Positions 18,978-27,964 are shown, numbered from the stretch's first letter. The stretch: DNA of 39,478 nt from Stenotrophomonas lacuserhaii (GCF_014836545.1 NZ_JACSQS010000001.1:514505-553982), one strand, 5' to 3'. The notes: a model not told the origin generated them from the letters alone. Program-made: numbers and translations.

Positions 18978-20099
18978 ATGCCCCAGATCCGTTTCCTGGA
19001 AGACCTCCAGACCGTCACCGCGTCCCGATGGGATGCCCTGCACGACGGCAGCAACCCCTTCGTCAGCCACGCTTTCCTGTCCGGCATGGAGCAGTACGGC
19101 TGCCTGCGCGAGGACTGGGGTTGGCGTCCGCGGCACCTCACTCTGTGGGAGGACGACACGCTGATCGGCGCGATCCCGGGCTACCTGAAGGAAAACTCCC
19201 ACGGCGAGTTCGTGTTCGACCACGCCTGGGCCAATGCCTATGCCCGCCACGGGCGCGACTATTACCCGAAATGGCTGGGTGCGGTGCCCTATTCGCCCGT
19301 GACCGGACCGCGCCTGCTGGCCGGCGACGCTGACACGCGTGCAGCGCTGCTGGCCGCGCTGGCAGAAGCACTGCCCGGCCTCGGCGTTTCCTCCGCGCAC
19401 ATCAACTTCCATCGCGAGGGCGAGGACGGCGACTTCAGCGCTGCCTGGCTGCTGCGCGAAGACATCCAGTTCCAGTGGCAGAACCTGGGGCAGTGGCGGA
19501 CCTTCGATGACTTCCTCGGTGCGATGAACCACAAGCACCGCAAGAACATCCGCCAGGAACGCAGCAAGGTCGCCCGGCAGGGAATCAGCTTCCGCGTGGT
19601 GCATGGCGACCAGGCCAGCCGTGCGGACCTGCAGGCGATGTACCGGTTCTACCTGCAGACCTTCCTGGAGTATGGCAACGCCCCCGCCCTTACCGAGCCG
19701 TTCCTGCGCCATCTCGCCAGTTCGCTCGGCAACGGGCTGGTGCTGTTCCTGGCCGAGCAGGACGGCGAGCCGATCGCCGGCGCGCTGTGCCTGCGCGGTG
19801 GCCAGACCCTGTATGGGCGCTACTGGGGCGGCGCCACGCTGCCCGGCCTGCACTTCGAAGCCTGCTATTACCAGGGCATCGAGTATTGCCTGCGCGAAGG
19901 GCTTTCACGGTTCGAGCCTGGCGCGCAGGGCGAGCACAAGCTGGCGCGCGGCTTCCTGCCAACGGTGGTGCGCAGCCGGCACTGGATGGCCGACGCTGAT
20001 TTCAGCGAGGCCCTGCGCGAATGGTGCGCGCACGAGCGTGCGGACATCACCCGCTATCGTGACGAACTGCTACTGCACTCGCCCTTCCGAAGTGGCTGA
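18978..20099 (+). CDS. FemAB-like/DUF482 GNAT-fold acyltransferase
   Basis: Cytosolic protein of 373 residues of the PF04339 group (FemAB-like, often labelled peptidoglycan biosynthesis protein or GNAT N-acetyltransferase). Hallmarks visible are NPFVSHAFLSGME, the paired histidines in INFHREGE, the basic MNHKHRKNIRQERSKV stretch and ARGFLPTVVRSRHW near the end. Substrate and reaction are not established for this family. The longer open frame begins at 18870, but the ATG at 18978 starts the conserved N-terminus. Its 3' end overlaps the convergent monooxygenase gene by 30 bases. It seems to be the resident gene between trxB and aat. Confidence 0.8.
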   Translation: MPQIRFLEDLQTVTASRWDALHDGSNPFVSHAFLSGMEQYGCLREDWGWRPRHLTLWEDDTLIGAIPGYLKENSHGEFVFDHAWANAYARHGRDYYPKWLGAVPYSPVTGPRLLAGDADTRAALLAALAEALPGLGVSSAHINFHREGEDGDFSAAWLLREDIQFQWQNLGQWRTFDDFLGAMNHKHRKNIRQERSKVARQGISFRVVHGDQASRADLQAMYRFYLQTFLEYGNAPALTEPFLRHLASSLGNGLVLFLAEQDGEPIAGALCLRGGQTLYGRYWGGATLPGLHFEACYYQGIEYCLREGLSRFEPGAQGEHKLARGFLPTVVRSRHWMADADFSEALREWCAHERADITRYRDELLLHSPFRSG

Positions 20100-21533
20100 T
20101 CCGAACGTGGCAAGGTAGTCCAGCACCGGCGCGGGATCATCCAGCGCAGCACTCGTGGCGATATGACTGTCGGGACGAACCAGCACCAGCAGGCCCGCAT
20201 ACGGGCAGGATGGATCCTCGATCCGAAGGACCTGCACGAAACCCGGCATCGTGGGCACGGTATCCCCGGTACCGCACACCAGCAGCGTGAAACAACGATA
20301 GTCCAGCAGCGGGTAAAGCCGTGAAGGGCGGCCTGCATGCTGCCCCATCAGGACATCCTGCACGCGCTCGCCGGCCAGCCCTTCGCCCGCGTAGCGCACC
20401 CCCATCCCCGTCACGTATCCGGACCGTTGCGCCACGATGCCCACGTAGTCCGTCGCATGCTGCCGGCTGGACGGGTCGCGGGTGGCAAGACCCAGCAGGC
20501 GCGACGTTTCCACCACGCCCAACGCCACCGGTTTACGTTCGGATTCGTAGCTGTCCAGAAGACCAGCCGGCACGGGTTGGTTGACCGCCATGCCGATCTT
20601 CCACATCAGGTTGAAGGCATCGGCCAGCGCCGTGTTGAGGCCCTGGCCGCCGTGGACGGAATGGATGTGGCATGCATCACCCACCAGGAAGACCCGGTTG
20701 TCCACGGCAAAGCGTGCGGCCACGGCCTCTTTGACCGAAAACTGGGAGAACCACCGTACGTCACTGAAGCGCACGCTGCACGGCCGCGTCGCCCGGTTGA
20801 TCCGCGCCATGACCTGTTCGAACGTGAACTCACGGGTATCCATGCGGACGTAGAACCGATCCAGCTCGCCTTCACGCGGGATCCAGGCCACGTCGGAGGA
20901 TTCGGCCTGGAAGACGATGATCTCAGGCACCTTCGGGAAATCGGTATCGATCACCCCGTCCACGACCGCCCAGGTCATGCGCGGGCGGGTCACTTCGAAT
21001 GGGATCTGAAGGTGTTCACGGACAAACGAATGTGCGCCATCGGCACCTATCACGAAGCGTGAGGTGATGGACCGCCCGTCCGATAGAAGGCTTATGCATC
21101 CCCCTGCCTGCTGTTGCACGCCCGTCACCGAGGTGCCGCGCTGCACGGGGATGCCGGACGCACGCAGGCGCTGATCCAGCAGCTGCTCAACGAAAGACTG
21201 GCCGATCATCAGGAAATGCCTGTGAAAGCACCCCTGCAAGGCATCCCACCAGTCAGACTGCCGGGAGACGAATGTGCCCTCGGCCCATACTGAGCTGGTG
21301 TTGCACGGCTTGCCGTGCGGATAGAGATCATCGAACAGGTCCACGATCTGCAACAGCTGCAGTGTGCGCGCATTGAGCGCGTCCGCGCGCCCGGCCTGCA
21401 GCGGACCGGCGCTGCGGTCGGCGATCAGCACCCGCAGCCCCAGCTGCCTGCCAAGGTAGGCGCACATCAGCCCCGCAGGTCCGGCACCTGCGACGACCAC
21501 ATCCACATCGGTGTCCACGCACGCGGCCATCAT
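20070..21533 (-). CDS. Class A FAD-dependent aromatic monooxygenase with phenol-hydroxylase-like C-terminus (PvcC-position tailoring enzyme)
   Basis: NADPH/FAD hydroxylase of the PHBH/MhpA family, 487 residues. GAGPAG (16-21) binds FAD, GADGAHS (163-169) is the DG motif and GDACHIHSVHGGQGLN (285-300) the GD motif. The last 110 residues (LDYRCFTLLVCG, then LVRPDSHIA) form the thioredoxin-like tail typical of phenol-hydroxylase-type members. The start overlaps the dioxygenase stop by four bases (ATGA), so both come from one mRNA. Pseudomonas PvcC also follows PvcB and hydroxylates the aromatic ring, but it belongs to a different flavin family. A role in tailoring an isonitrile aromatic product is inferred from this linkage. 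Confidence 0.85.
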   Translation of the reverse strand: MMAACVDTDVDVVVAGAGPAGLMCAYLGRQLGLRVLIADRSAGPLQAGRADALNARTLQLLQIVDLFDDLYPHGKPCNTSSVWAEGTFVSRQSDWWDALQGCFHRHFLMIGQSFVEQLLDQRLRASGIPVQRGTSVTGVQQQAGGCISLLSDGRSITSRFVIGADGAHSFVREHLQIPFEVTRPRMTWAVVDGVIDTDFPKVPEIIVFQAESSDVAWIPREGELDRFYVRMDTREFTFEQVMARINRATRPCSVRFSDVRWFSQFSVKEAVAARFAVDNRVFLVGDACHIHSVHGGQGLNTALADAFNLMWKIGMAVNQPVPAGLLDSYESERKPVALGVVETSRLLGLATRDPSSRQHATDYVGIVAQRSGYVTGMGVRYAGEGLAGERVQDVLMGQHAGRPSRLYPLLDYRCFTLLVCGTGDTVPTMPGFVQVLRIEDPSCPYAGLLVLVRPDSHIATSAALDDPAPVLDYLATFGSATSEGRVQ

Positions 21534-22366
21534 GCGCTGGCCAGCAGGTGCGGGTTGTCCAAGGGTGGCTCACCCAGGATGTGCAGCCGACGAAGGTGGC
21601 GTGGCGCACCGCTGGTGAACGCCTCACGCCCGTGCAGCAGGGTGTGGTTGTCGGCGATGACCAGATCACCGGCCTCCCAGGCATGGGCATACAGGCAGCT
21701 GGGCGCGTGCAGCGCCTCGGCGAGGCTGCGATGCAACAGCGCGGCATCCGCTTCGGCCATCCCCGTGAACGACGCCGATGCAGGGTTGATGAAGCCCGTG
21801 CCCTGCTGGTCCTGTGGTGCGCTGTAGCGGATGACCACCGCGTCACGGTCCGGGTGCCGGGTCACGACGGGCGCCTCGGCCACGCTGTGGTAGTACTCCA
21901 TTTTTCTTTCGTAACGTCCCGTGGCGCGCTCCCACAGCAGCCGGACCGACGCTGGTGCTTGATCCAATGCGCGCGCGGTGTGGGAAAACAGCGTCCGCCC
22001 TCCGCAGCCGGGTCCGGGTGCACGCAGGCACTGGAAGATCTGGAACTCCGGCACCTGCCGGCGGTACATGCCATCCCAGTGCAGCGGCACGGCTGAACTG
22101 TCGAAGATATGATCCTGCGGCGCTTCCCGTTCGAGAAGCTCCAGCACTTTCCCGAACGGCCATTCGGCGATGCTGCCCCAGCGCTCCCCGTACGCGGCGA
22201 GGTCTGCAGCGTCTTCGGGGCCACGGAATCCGCGCAGCAGCACCAGGTGATGGTGTCGGGCGAGGACGCGCAGTGGATCGACGGAAAGGTCACTGACAGC
22301 GTCATTCGGGGATGCAGCCTGCAGCATGACGCCGAACGGCTGAAGTTGGATGATGGGAGTCGTCAT
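21530..22366 (-). CDS. Fe(II)/2-oxoglutarate-dependent oxygenase, PvcB/IsnB-like (TauD/TfdA family)
   Basis: Non-heme iron oxygenase, 278 residues from the ATG at 22366 (AGGG upstream). The open frame extends 62 further residues upstream without family similarity. The iron facial triad is His96-x-Asp98 (PLHWDGMY) and His245 (HTLLHGR). An Arg around 259-260 would bind 2-oxoglutarate. The LHWDGMY wording is that of PvcB-like enzymes, which oxidatively decarboxylate or desaturate amino-acid isonitriles to vinyl isonitriles. A PvcA-family isonitrile synthase lies 1 kb away on the same strand, beyond aat. A general TauD-like sulfonate role is less likely in this context. Confidence 0.82.
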   Translation of the reverse strand: MTTPIIQLQPFGVMLQAASPNDAVSDLSVDPLRVLARHHHLVLLRGFRGPEDAADLAAYGERWGSIAEWPFGKVLELLEREAPQDHIFDSSAVPLHWDGMYRRQVPEFQIFQCLRAPGPGCGGRTLFSHTARALDQAPASVRLLWERATGRYERKMEYYHSVAEAPVVTRHPDRDAVVIRYSAPQDQQGTGFINPASASFTGMAEADAALLHRSLAEALHAPSCLYAHAWEAGDLVIADNHTLLHGREAFTSGAPRHLRRLHILGEPPLDNPHLLASA

Positions 22367-22500
22367 GGCATCGGCCCTGCTGTTTCCGGGCCCATGCCCG
22401 GCCTGGACCACGCTAGGCACAGGACCTGTTGAAAGCGAGTGGTTTTCCGACGCCCACCGCAAGAACTGCCGCCTGCGCCACGCCGATGCGCAAGCTGCAG

Positions 22501-22512
22501 TATCCTGCGCGC
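22501..22512 (+). promoter_or_regulatory. -10 hexamer six bases before the small ORF upstream of aat
   Basis: TATCCT (22501-22506) is followed by six bases and then ATG at 22513. The surrounding sequence (TGC, two bases, TATCCTG, five bases, ATG) closely copies the site before the acyltransferase gene. No Shine-Dalgarno is present, as expected for a leaderless transcript. A consensus -35 is absent. Confidence 0.42.
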
Positions 22513-22623
22513 ATGCACGCCATCGCTTCGCCCTTGAAAGACGGCCATACACGCCGTCTGCGTCATGTCACAGCCCGCAGCCGCAGCGTGATCCGCTGCC
22601 ACCGTGCAGCACGCGGCGAATGA
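22513..22623 (+). CDS. Putative 36-residue upstream ORF overlapping aat
   Basis: ATG at 22513 to TGA at 22621-22623, overlapping the aat ATG at 22620 (ATGA). The peptide begins MHAIASPLKDGHTRRLRHV and is Arg/His-rich. It lacks a ribosome site but sits at the predicted transcript start. aat itself has no good Shine-Dalgarno, so termination of this ORF may deliver ribosomes to aat. It could instead be a chance frame. Confidence 0.4.
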   Translation: MHAIASPLKDGHTRRLRHVTARSRSVIRCHRAARGE

Positions 22624-23360
22624 GTCGTCAGTTTCCGTGGCGCTTGGGCGAGGCCGAAGATGCGCCTTTTCCACCCGCTGAAACGGCACTGCGCCATCCG
22701 GACGGTCTGTTGGCCATCGGTGGCGATCTGCGCCCGCAGCGATTGCTGAACGCTTATGCGCAGGGTGCCTTCCCGTGGTTCAGCCAGGGTGAGCCGATCC
22801 TGTGGTGGTCGCCCGATCCGCGCACCGTATTCGCCACCGATGGCGTGCATCTGTCACGCAGATTCCGCAGGCAACTGCGGACCCTGGAGTGGGAGATCAC
22901 CGCCGACACCGCCTTCAAACAGGTCGTCCGCGCCTGCGCCACGGTGCCGCGACCGGGTCAGGACGGCACCTGGATCGGTACCGACATGATCCATGCCTAT
23001 ACCGAGCTGCATCGACTGGGGCACGCGCACTCGGTCGAAGTGTGGGAAGGGCCGGAGCTTGTCGGCGGCATCTATGGCGTGGCGTTGGGCAGGATGTTCT
23101 TCGGCGAAAGCATGTTCAGCGCACGCAGCGGGGGTTCGAAAGTGGCCTTGGCTGCGCTGGCCTCGCTGCTCTACGCGGGGGGCGTGCCCGTACTGGATGC
23201 GCAGGTGCATAACCCTCACCTGGCGCGGATGGGGGCGACACAATGGCCGCGCGAGCGTTTCCTGCCGCACGTGCGGCAGGCCATCCAGCAGCCCATGGCG
23301 CCTGGCAACTGGTCGGCCGCAGGGGCCCGGCTCCCGCTGCGGCATTACCTGCCCGACTGA
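22620..23360 (+). CDS. aat: Leucyl/phenylalanyl-tRNA--protein transferase
   Basis: N-degron enzyme adding Leu or Phe to proteins with N-terminal Arg or Lys, making them ClpS-ClpAP substrates; 246 residues. The family block FPWFSQGEPILWWSPDPR is near residues 40-60. VWEGPELVGGIYGVALGRMFFGESMFS and DAQVHNPHLARMGA are also diagnostic. The ATG at 22620 gives the normal length; the longer frame upstream is not conserved-looking. It lies in the usual aat-infA-clpA-clpS neighbourhood but is flanked on both sides by minus-strand isonitrile genes. Its stop is eight bases from the pvcA-like stop. Confidence 0.96.
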   Translation: MSRQFPWRLGEAEDAPFPPAETALRHPDGLLAIGGDLRPQRLLNAYAQGAFPWFSQGEPILWWSPDPRTVFATDGVHLSRRFRRQLRTLEWEITADTAFKQVVRACATVPRPGQDGTWIGTDMIHAYTELHRLGHAHSVEVWEGPELVGGIYGVALGRMFFGESMFSARSGGSKVALAALASLLYAGGVPVLDAQVHNPHLARMGATQWPRERFLPHVRQAIQQPMAPGNWSAAGARLPLRHYLPD

Positions 23361-23368
23361 GCACGGAC

Positions 23369-24352
23369 TCAGGCTGCGGCACGCTCTCGGAGCGCGCTTG
23401 GACGTCCGTCCGTCCACGCGCTGTAGTGGCTGGGACGTCCATCCACATGGATCAGCCTGGCCCCTTGGCTCTCCGCCTGGTGCCGTTTCATCAACACGGC
23501 GCGATCCCCGAGATCGACTGCGACCGCATGCCAGGGCGTCAGCCAGGCATCAGCGGTGGGCAGCATGTGGATGCCCAGTTTGTCGCTGCTGCGCGCCTGT
23601 GGATGGATGGACAAGCGGACCGACCGCGGAAAGACCTCCTGCAGAAAACTGCCCCACGCCAGACTGCGCTGCACGACCTGGTAGGCCCGGGCTTTGGCCT
23701 CGCGCTGGACCTGCGTGGCGCTTCGCGCATCATCGGCGCGCCAATCATCTTCGGCCATGAAGCGGATGATGCCACGCAGCTGCCGCACCCCGTCCTCGGA
23801 CCGCAGCAGTCCGGTCCGGATGTCATCCAGCGACTGGCCATGCTGCGCCAGCAATGCAGCACGGCGATCGTCGTGGCCTGCACTGCCGACAAGCAGTGAG
23901 GTGCAGTCACACAGGCAGAATGTGTCCAGGTGGGCCAGGCTGCGACGGGCGATCATCGCGCGGATGGCCGCCTGGTAATGATCGATGACCGGATCGGAAA
24001 CGCCGATGGTAGGTCCGAATACGTGGCCATCCGAGCAGATCGTCAGCCGGGCGCCGGCAGGGTGGATCGCGGCAATACGGGCGCACAGCCGTTCCAGTGC
24101 ATCCAGCGACAGCGCTTCGGCCAGGTCCGGCAGCGGGCCCAGGACCTTGCGAAGGGAGGGCGATTTGGCGGGAAACGCGGGGAGGACCATGTGCACCGGC
24201 TCCCCCGCCAGGACGAAGCCGCGTACCCGCGCCATGACCGGATCCGACAACGCGTTGGCGTGGGGGCCTGCCTGGTCGCACCGCTGGTGAAAGGCCAGCG
24301 TCCGGGCAATGGCCTGGACAACGGCCTCGGCTGCGTGCTGAGGATGGCTCAT
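23369..24352 (-). CDS. Isonitrile synthase, PvcA/DIT1 family
   Basis: Enzyme expected to convert an aromatic amino acid and ribulose 5-phosphate to an amino-acid isonitrile; 327 residues, the length of Pseudomonas PvcA. Family blocks are clear: LPAFPAKSPSLRKVLG (57-72), ICSDGHVFGPTIGVSD (105-120), RLSIHPQ (246-252), KLGIHMLP (258-265) and TPWHAVAVDLG (272-282). The ATG at 24352 has AGGGAG eight bases upstream. The substrate (Tyr or Trp in characterised members) cannot be read from sequence. No glycosyltransferase or PvcD partner is present. Its partners lie 1 kb downstream on the same strand beyond the oppositely transcribed aat, so one pvcA-to-pvcC transcript would run antisense to aat. Confidence 0.88.
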   Translation of the reverse strand: MSHPQHAAEAVVQAIARTLAFHQRCDQAGPHANALSDPVMARVRGFVLAGEPVHMVLPAFPAKSPSLRKVLGPLPDLAEALSLDALERLCARIAAIHPAGARLTICSDGHVFGPTIGVSDPVIDHYQAAIRAMIARRSLAHLDTFCLCDCTSLLVGSAGHDDRRAALLAQHGQSLDDIRTGLLRSEDGVRQLRGIIRFMAEDDWRADDARSATQVQREAKARAYQVVQRSLAWGSFLQEVFPRSVRLSIHPQARSSDKLGIHMLPTADAWLTPWHAVAVDLGDRAVLMKRHQAESQGARLIHVDGRPSHYSAWTDGRPSALRERAAA

Positions 24353-24567
24353 TGCTCGCTCTCCCTACAGATGCGTTGCGCCGGGCGGCCGCGACTTCGA
24401 CCACCTGGACGCGTTGGGGGGTGAATCGTGTGATGAGAGGCACGATAGCAACGAGATGTAGCACTCGAAATAGCTCAACCCGGCACATTCTGACTGGTCA
24501 GGAGAGAATGGTGGGCCGATCCCGGAAGCGGGCGTATCCCGAAAAGGGACGACGGTTAACGCAATCT
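24353..24567. promoter_or_regulatory. pvcA-infA intergenic region
   Basis: Divergent gap that must hold the pvcA-like promoter. An inverted repeat CTGAC-TG-GTCAG at 24490-24501 is a possible operator. A short minus-strand frame beginning at 24488 lacks a ribosome site and runs into pvcA, so it is not called. The infA promoter occupies the right edge. Confidence 0.3.
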
Positions 24568-24596
24568 TTGCAAAATCGGGTACATGTGCGTAAAAT
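24568..24596 (+). promoter_or_regulatory. infA promoter
   Basis: TTGCAA (24568-24573), a 17-base spacer and TAAAAT (24591-24596) make a near-consensus sigma-70 promoter. Transcription would start near 24603, leaving a leader of about 40 bases with AGGA before the ATG. Confidence 0.82.
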
Positions 24597-24644
24597 GCAG
24601 CGGCTTAGGCCCCCGTGGCCGCTCTCTGAACCGCACAGGATTAC

Positions 24645-24863
24645 ATGTCGAAAGACGACTCCATCGAGTTCGAAGGCACCGTCAGCGAGACGCTGCCGAA
24701 CACGACGTTCCGCGTCCGCCTGGAAAATGGTCATGAAATCATTGCCCATATCTCCGGCCGCATGCGCAAGAACTACATCCGCATTCTGACCGGTGACCGG
24801 GTCAAGGTTGAAATGACCCCGTACGACCTGACCAAGGGCCGTATCACCTACCGCATGAAGTAA
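24645..24863 (+). CDS. infA: Translation initiation factor IF-1
   Basis: Single OB-fold S1-like protein of 72 residues that occupies the 30S A site during initiation. The sequence shows [20 protein letters not shown] and [14 protein letters not shown], and ends [10 protein letters not shown], all conserved. AGGA precedes the ATG. It has its own strong promoter and terminator and is therefore monocistronic, between aat and clpA as in E. coli. Confidence 0.98.
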   Translation: MSKDDSIEFEGTVSETLPNTTFRVRLENGHEIIAHISGRMRKNYIRILTGDRVKVEMTPYDLTKGRITYRMK

Positions 24864-24890
24864 GCGGTCCGACGCATCCGCGTCGACGAG

Positions 24891-24916
24891 AAAGGCCAGC
24901 CATCGAGCTGGCCTTT
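24891..24916 (+). terminator. Rho-independent terminator after infA
   Basis: AAAGGCCAGC (24891-24900) pairs with GCTGGCCTTT (24907-24916) around a six-base loop, followed by a further T. It lies 27 bases past the infA stop. Confidence 0.9.
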
Positions 24917-24952
24917 TGGCGTGGCTGGAGAGTCGATCCGGCAAGGCCAGGA

Positions 24953-24993
24953 GGGGTCAGAGTCCTTTCGTTGCTCGAAAGGACTCTGACCCC
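24953..24993. repeat. Dispersed palindrome GGGGTCAGAGTCCTTTCG (second copy)
   Basis: Perfect 18-base arms (24953-24970 and 24976-24993) around a five-base TTGCT loop. The core equals the inner arms of the nested repeat at 4995-5072. It lies between infA and the end of clpA and could act as a bidirectional transcription end or be an independent repeat family. Confidence 0.85.
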
Positions 24994-25033
24994 GTCGCGC
25001 CGGGCAGGACCCGGCGCTGCAGCACGGAGCGGC

Positions 25034-27316
25034 TTATTCCACCGTAGCCGGCAACAGACGCTCCGGTTCAGCGAAGGTTTCCACGAACAGCTCATTGTCG
25101 CGCACGTCGATGCTGGCCCTGCCGCCGTTGACCAGCTTGCCGAACAGCAGTTCGTCGGCCAACGGGCGCTTGACCTTGTCCTGGATGACACGGGCCATTG
25201 GGCGTGCACCCATCAGCGGATCGAAGCCGTGCTGGGCCAGCCAGTCGCGCGCGGTCGGCGTGGCCGAGAGGCTGACGTGCTTTTCCTGCAGCAGCATTTC
25301 CAGTTCGATCAGGAACTTGTCCACCACGCGCAGGATGTGCTCGAAGCCCAGCGCCTGGAACTGCACCACCGCATCCAGCCGGTTGCGGAACTCCGGGGTG
25401 AAGCTGCGACGGATGGTCTCCATCGCGTCGGTGGCGTGATCCTGCTTGGTGAAGCCGATCGAACGCCGTGACGCCTGCGCCGCACCGGCATTGGTGGTCA
25501 TCACCAGCACCACGTTCTTGAAGTTCGCTTCACGGCCGTTGGTATCGGTCAACACGCCACGGTCCATGACCTGCAGCAGGATGTTGAAGATATCCGGGTG
25601 CGCTTTCTCGATTTCATCCAGCAACAACACGCAGTGCGGCGTCTTGACGATCTTTTCGGTCAACAGGCCGCCCTGGTCGAAGCCCACGTAGCCCGGAGGC
25701 GCACCGATCAGGCGACTGATCGAATGCCCTTCCATGTACTCGGACATGTCGAAGCGGACCAGCTCGATCCCCAACTGCAGGGCCAGCTGCTTGGTGACTT
25801 CGGTCTTGCCGACACCGGTGGGGCCGGCGAACAGGAAGTTGCCGATCGGCTTTTCCGGGTTGGCCAGCCCGGAGCGGGCGAGCTTGATCGCCGAAGACAG
25901 CGTTTCGATGGCCGGATCCTGGCCGAAGATCACCATCTTCAGGTTGCGCTCCAGGTGCTTGAGCACGTCCTTGTCGGTGGCACTGACCTGCTTGGCCGGG
26001 ATGCGTGCCATCTTGGCCACGATCGCCTCGATCTCCTCGATATCGATCAGTTCCTTGCGCTGTCCTTCCGGCATCAGCCGCTGGCGCGCACCAGCCTCGT
26101 CGATGACGTCGATTGCCTTGTCCGGCAGCAGCCGGTCGCCGATGTGCTTGACCGACAGGTCCACCGCCGCCTGCAGCGCATCGTCGGCATAGGTGACGCC
26201 GTGGTGCGCTTCGTACTTCGGCTTGAGTCCCTGCAGGATCTCGTAGGTTTCGCCCACGGTGGGCTCGACGATGTCGATCTTCTGGAAGCGCCGCGCCAGC
26301 GCGCGGTCCTTTTCGAAGATGCCGCGGTATTCCTGGAACGTGGTCGACCCGATGCAGCGCAGATCACCGGAGGCCAGCGCCGGCTTGATCAGGTTGGAGG
26401 CATCCATGGTGCCACCGGACGCCGATCCGGCACCGATGATGGTGTGGATCTCATCGATGAACAGCACCGCGTTGGGCACCTTCTTCAGCGAGGTCAGCAC
26501 GCCCTTGAGGCGTTTTTCGAAGTCGCCGCGATACTTGGTGCCGGCCACCAGCGCGCCCAGGTCCAGCGAGTAGATGACCGCATCGGCGAGCACCTCCGGC
26601 ACGGATCCTTCGACGATGCGGCGCGCCAGGCCCTCGGCGATGGCGGTCTTGCCCACACCGGCTTCGCCGACATACAGCGGATTGTTCTTGCGACGGCGGC
26701 ACAGCACCTGGATGGTGCGCTCGATCTCGTCGGCACGGCCCACCAGCGGATCGATCCGGCCGTTGCGGGCCTGCTCGTTGAGGTTGCTGGCGAACTCGGC
26801 CAGCGCATCGCCCTTGCCCTCGCCTTCCCCACCTTCGGCACGGCCTTCGGGATCGGCCGGCGAGGACGGCTCGCCTTCCTCACCGAGCTTGGCAATGCCA
26901 TGGGAGAGGTAATTGACTACATCCAGCCGGGTGACGTCCTGCTGGTTGAGGTAGTAGACGGCGTGGGAATCCTTCTCGCCGAAGATCGCCACCAGCACGT
27001 TGGCGCCGGTGACCTCCTTCTTGCCCGAGGACTGCACGTGGTAGACCGCGCGCTGCAGCACGCGCTGGAAGCCCAAGGTCGGCTGGGTGTCGCGCCCATC
27101 ATCTTCGGCAAGCCGCGAGACGGACGCCTCGATGGCCCGCTCCAGCTCCTGGCGCAGGCGCTCCGGTTCGGCCCCGCAGGCCTTCAGGACGGCCTGGGCC
27201 GAGGGATTGTCCAGCAGCGCCAGCAACAGGTGTTCGACGGTCATGAATTCATGCCGCGCTTCCCGTGCCCGCTTGTAGCACTGGCCAATGGTGTGTTCGA
27301 GGTCTTTGCTGAACAT
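25034..27316 (-). CDS. clpA: ATP-dependent Clp protease ATPase subunit ClpA
   Basis: AAA+ unfoldase feeding ClpP, 760 residues. The N domain (1-145) binds ClpS. An acidic Gly/Glu-rich linker follows (146-170). D1 carries Walker [10 protein letters not shown] (217-225) and D2 carries [10 protein letters not shown], with the second Walker B at [12 protein letters not shown]. The IGF loop in [10 protein letters not shown] docks on ClpP. GGAG lies eight bases before the ATG. clpS is on the same strand upstream but separated by 321 bases, so the two may be transcribed separately. With ClpS and Aat it completes the N-degron pathway. Confidence 0.97.
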   Translation of the reverse strand: MFSKDLEHTIGQCYKRAREARHEFMTVEHLLLALLDNPSAQAVLKACGAEPERLRQELERAIEASVSRLAEDDGRDTQPTLGFQRVLQRAVYHVQSSGKKEVTGANVLVAIFGEKDSHAVYYLNQQDVTRLDVVNYLSHGIAKLGEEGEPSSPADPEGRAEGGEGEGKGDALAEFASNLNEQARNGRIDPLVGRADEIERTIQVLCRRRKNNPLYVGEAGVGKTAIAEGLARRIVEGSVPEVLADAVIYSLDLGALVAGTKYRGDFEKRLKGVLTSLKKVPNAVLFIDEIHTIIGAGSASGGTMDASNLIKPALASGDLRCIGSTTFQEYRGIFEKDRALARRFQKIDIVEPTVGETYEILQGLKPKYEAHHGVTYADDALQAAVDLSVKHIGDRLLPDKAIDVIDEAGARQRLMPEGQRKELIDIEEIEAIVAKMARIPAKQVSATDKDVLKHLERNLKMVIFGQDPAIETLSSAIKLARSGLANPEKPIGNFLFAGPTGVGKTEVTKQLALQLGIELVRFDMSEYMEGHSISRLIGAPPGYVGFDQGGLLTEKIVKTPHCVLLLDEIEKAHPDIFNILLQVMDRGVLTDTNGREANFKNVVLVMTTNAGAAQASRRSIGFTKQDHATDAMETIRRSFTPEFRNRLDAVVQFQALGFEHILRVVDKFLIELEMLLQEKHVSLSATPTARDWLAQHGFDPLMGARPMARVIQDKVKRPLADELLFGKLVNGGRASIDVRDNELFVETFAEPERLLPATVE

Positions 27317-27637
27317 GCTCTACTCCGGCGGCAGTTGAAGACAATATGCGGCCTGACCACACGTTTTCCATCACCCTAGCGGAACTGCCCGTTCATACGG
27401 CGTTAGCATCCCGTCGCACGTCTGGCGAAGGTGATTCCACCATAACCTAAACCGGTCCCCCTCCGGGTACGGCCAGCCGGCCCTGAACCACCCGCGATGA
27501 GGCGATCCACGGCCAGCCGCGCTGCAAACCAAGGGAGGGGAGGCGCATTGCTGCCGCCAGCTGCGTCGTCGTCAGCAAGCCGATCGTGCCGTACATGGAA
27601 CGCACCGGACTACCACGCTGCGGTCATGCCCGTCTGA
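27317..27637. other. Intergenic region between clpS and clpA without a recognised gene
   Basis: 321 bases. It should contain the clpA promoter, but no hexamer pair stands out. CTAGGGT on the minus strand (about 27373-27379) could be a -10. No intrinsic terminator follows clpS. No ORF with a ribosome site or composition like its neighbours is seen, and no tRNA or repeat. Confidence 0.4.
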
Positions 27638-27964
27638 TCAGGCCTTTTCCATCGTGCAGAGCAACGGATGCTGGTTCATCCGGGCATATTCATTGACCTG
27701 CGCCACTTTGGTTTCGGCCACCTCGCGGGTGAACACACCGCAGACGCCGCGGCCGCGGGTGTGCACATGGAGCATCACCTGCGTCGCCCGGTCCAGGTCC
27801 AGGCTGAAGAACTGCTGCAGTACATCGACCACGAAATCCATCGGGGTGTAGTCATCGTTCAACAGCATGACCTGGTAGAACGGCGGGGGGGCGACCTCCG
27901 GGCGTGCCGGCTCAAGCAGCACGCCGTGGTCGGAATGGGATTCGTGGGAAGTGTCGCGAGGCAT
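27638..27964 (-). CDS. clpS: ATP-dependent Clp protease adaptor ClpS
   Basis: N-recognin that binds N-terminal Leu, Phe, Tyr or Trp and hands substrates to ClpA; 108 residues. The family core [17 protein letters not shown] (30-46) contains the Asn-Asp-Asp substrate pocket. [21 protein letters not shown] matches the remainder. The flexible N-tail is about 25 residues. The ATG at 27964 lies only six bases after a TATAAT, so there is no room for a Shine-Dalgarno and the mRNA is probably leaderless. The open frame continues upstream into the next gene's region but without ClpS similarity. Confidence 0.96.
   Translation of the reverse strand: MPRDTSHESHSDHGVLLEPARPEVAPPPFYQVMLLNDDYTPMDFVVDVLQQFFSLDLDRATQVMLHVHTRGRGVCGVFTREVAETKVAQVNEYARMNQHPLLCTMEKA

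Noticed and set aside
21530..22366. Taurine dioxygenase TauD
   Set aside because: The HWDGMY motif, short length and linkage to a PvcA-family gene point to a PvcB-like enzyme. No tauABC transporter is present.
24353..24488. Short minus-strand frame upstream of pvcA starting at 24488
   Set aside because: No ribosome site, it runs into pvcA in another frame, and the peptide has no recognisable features.
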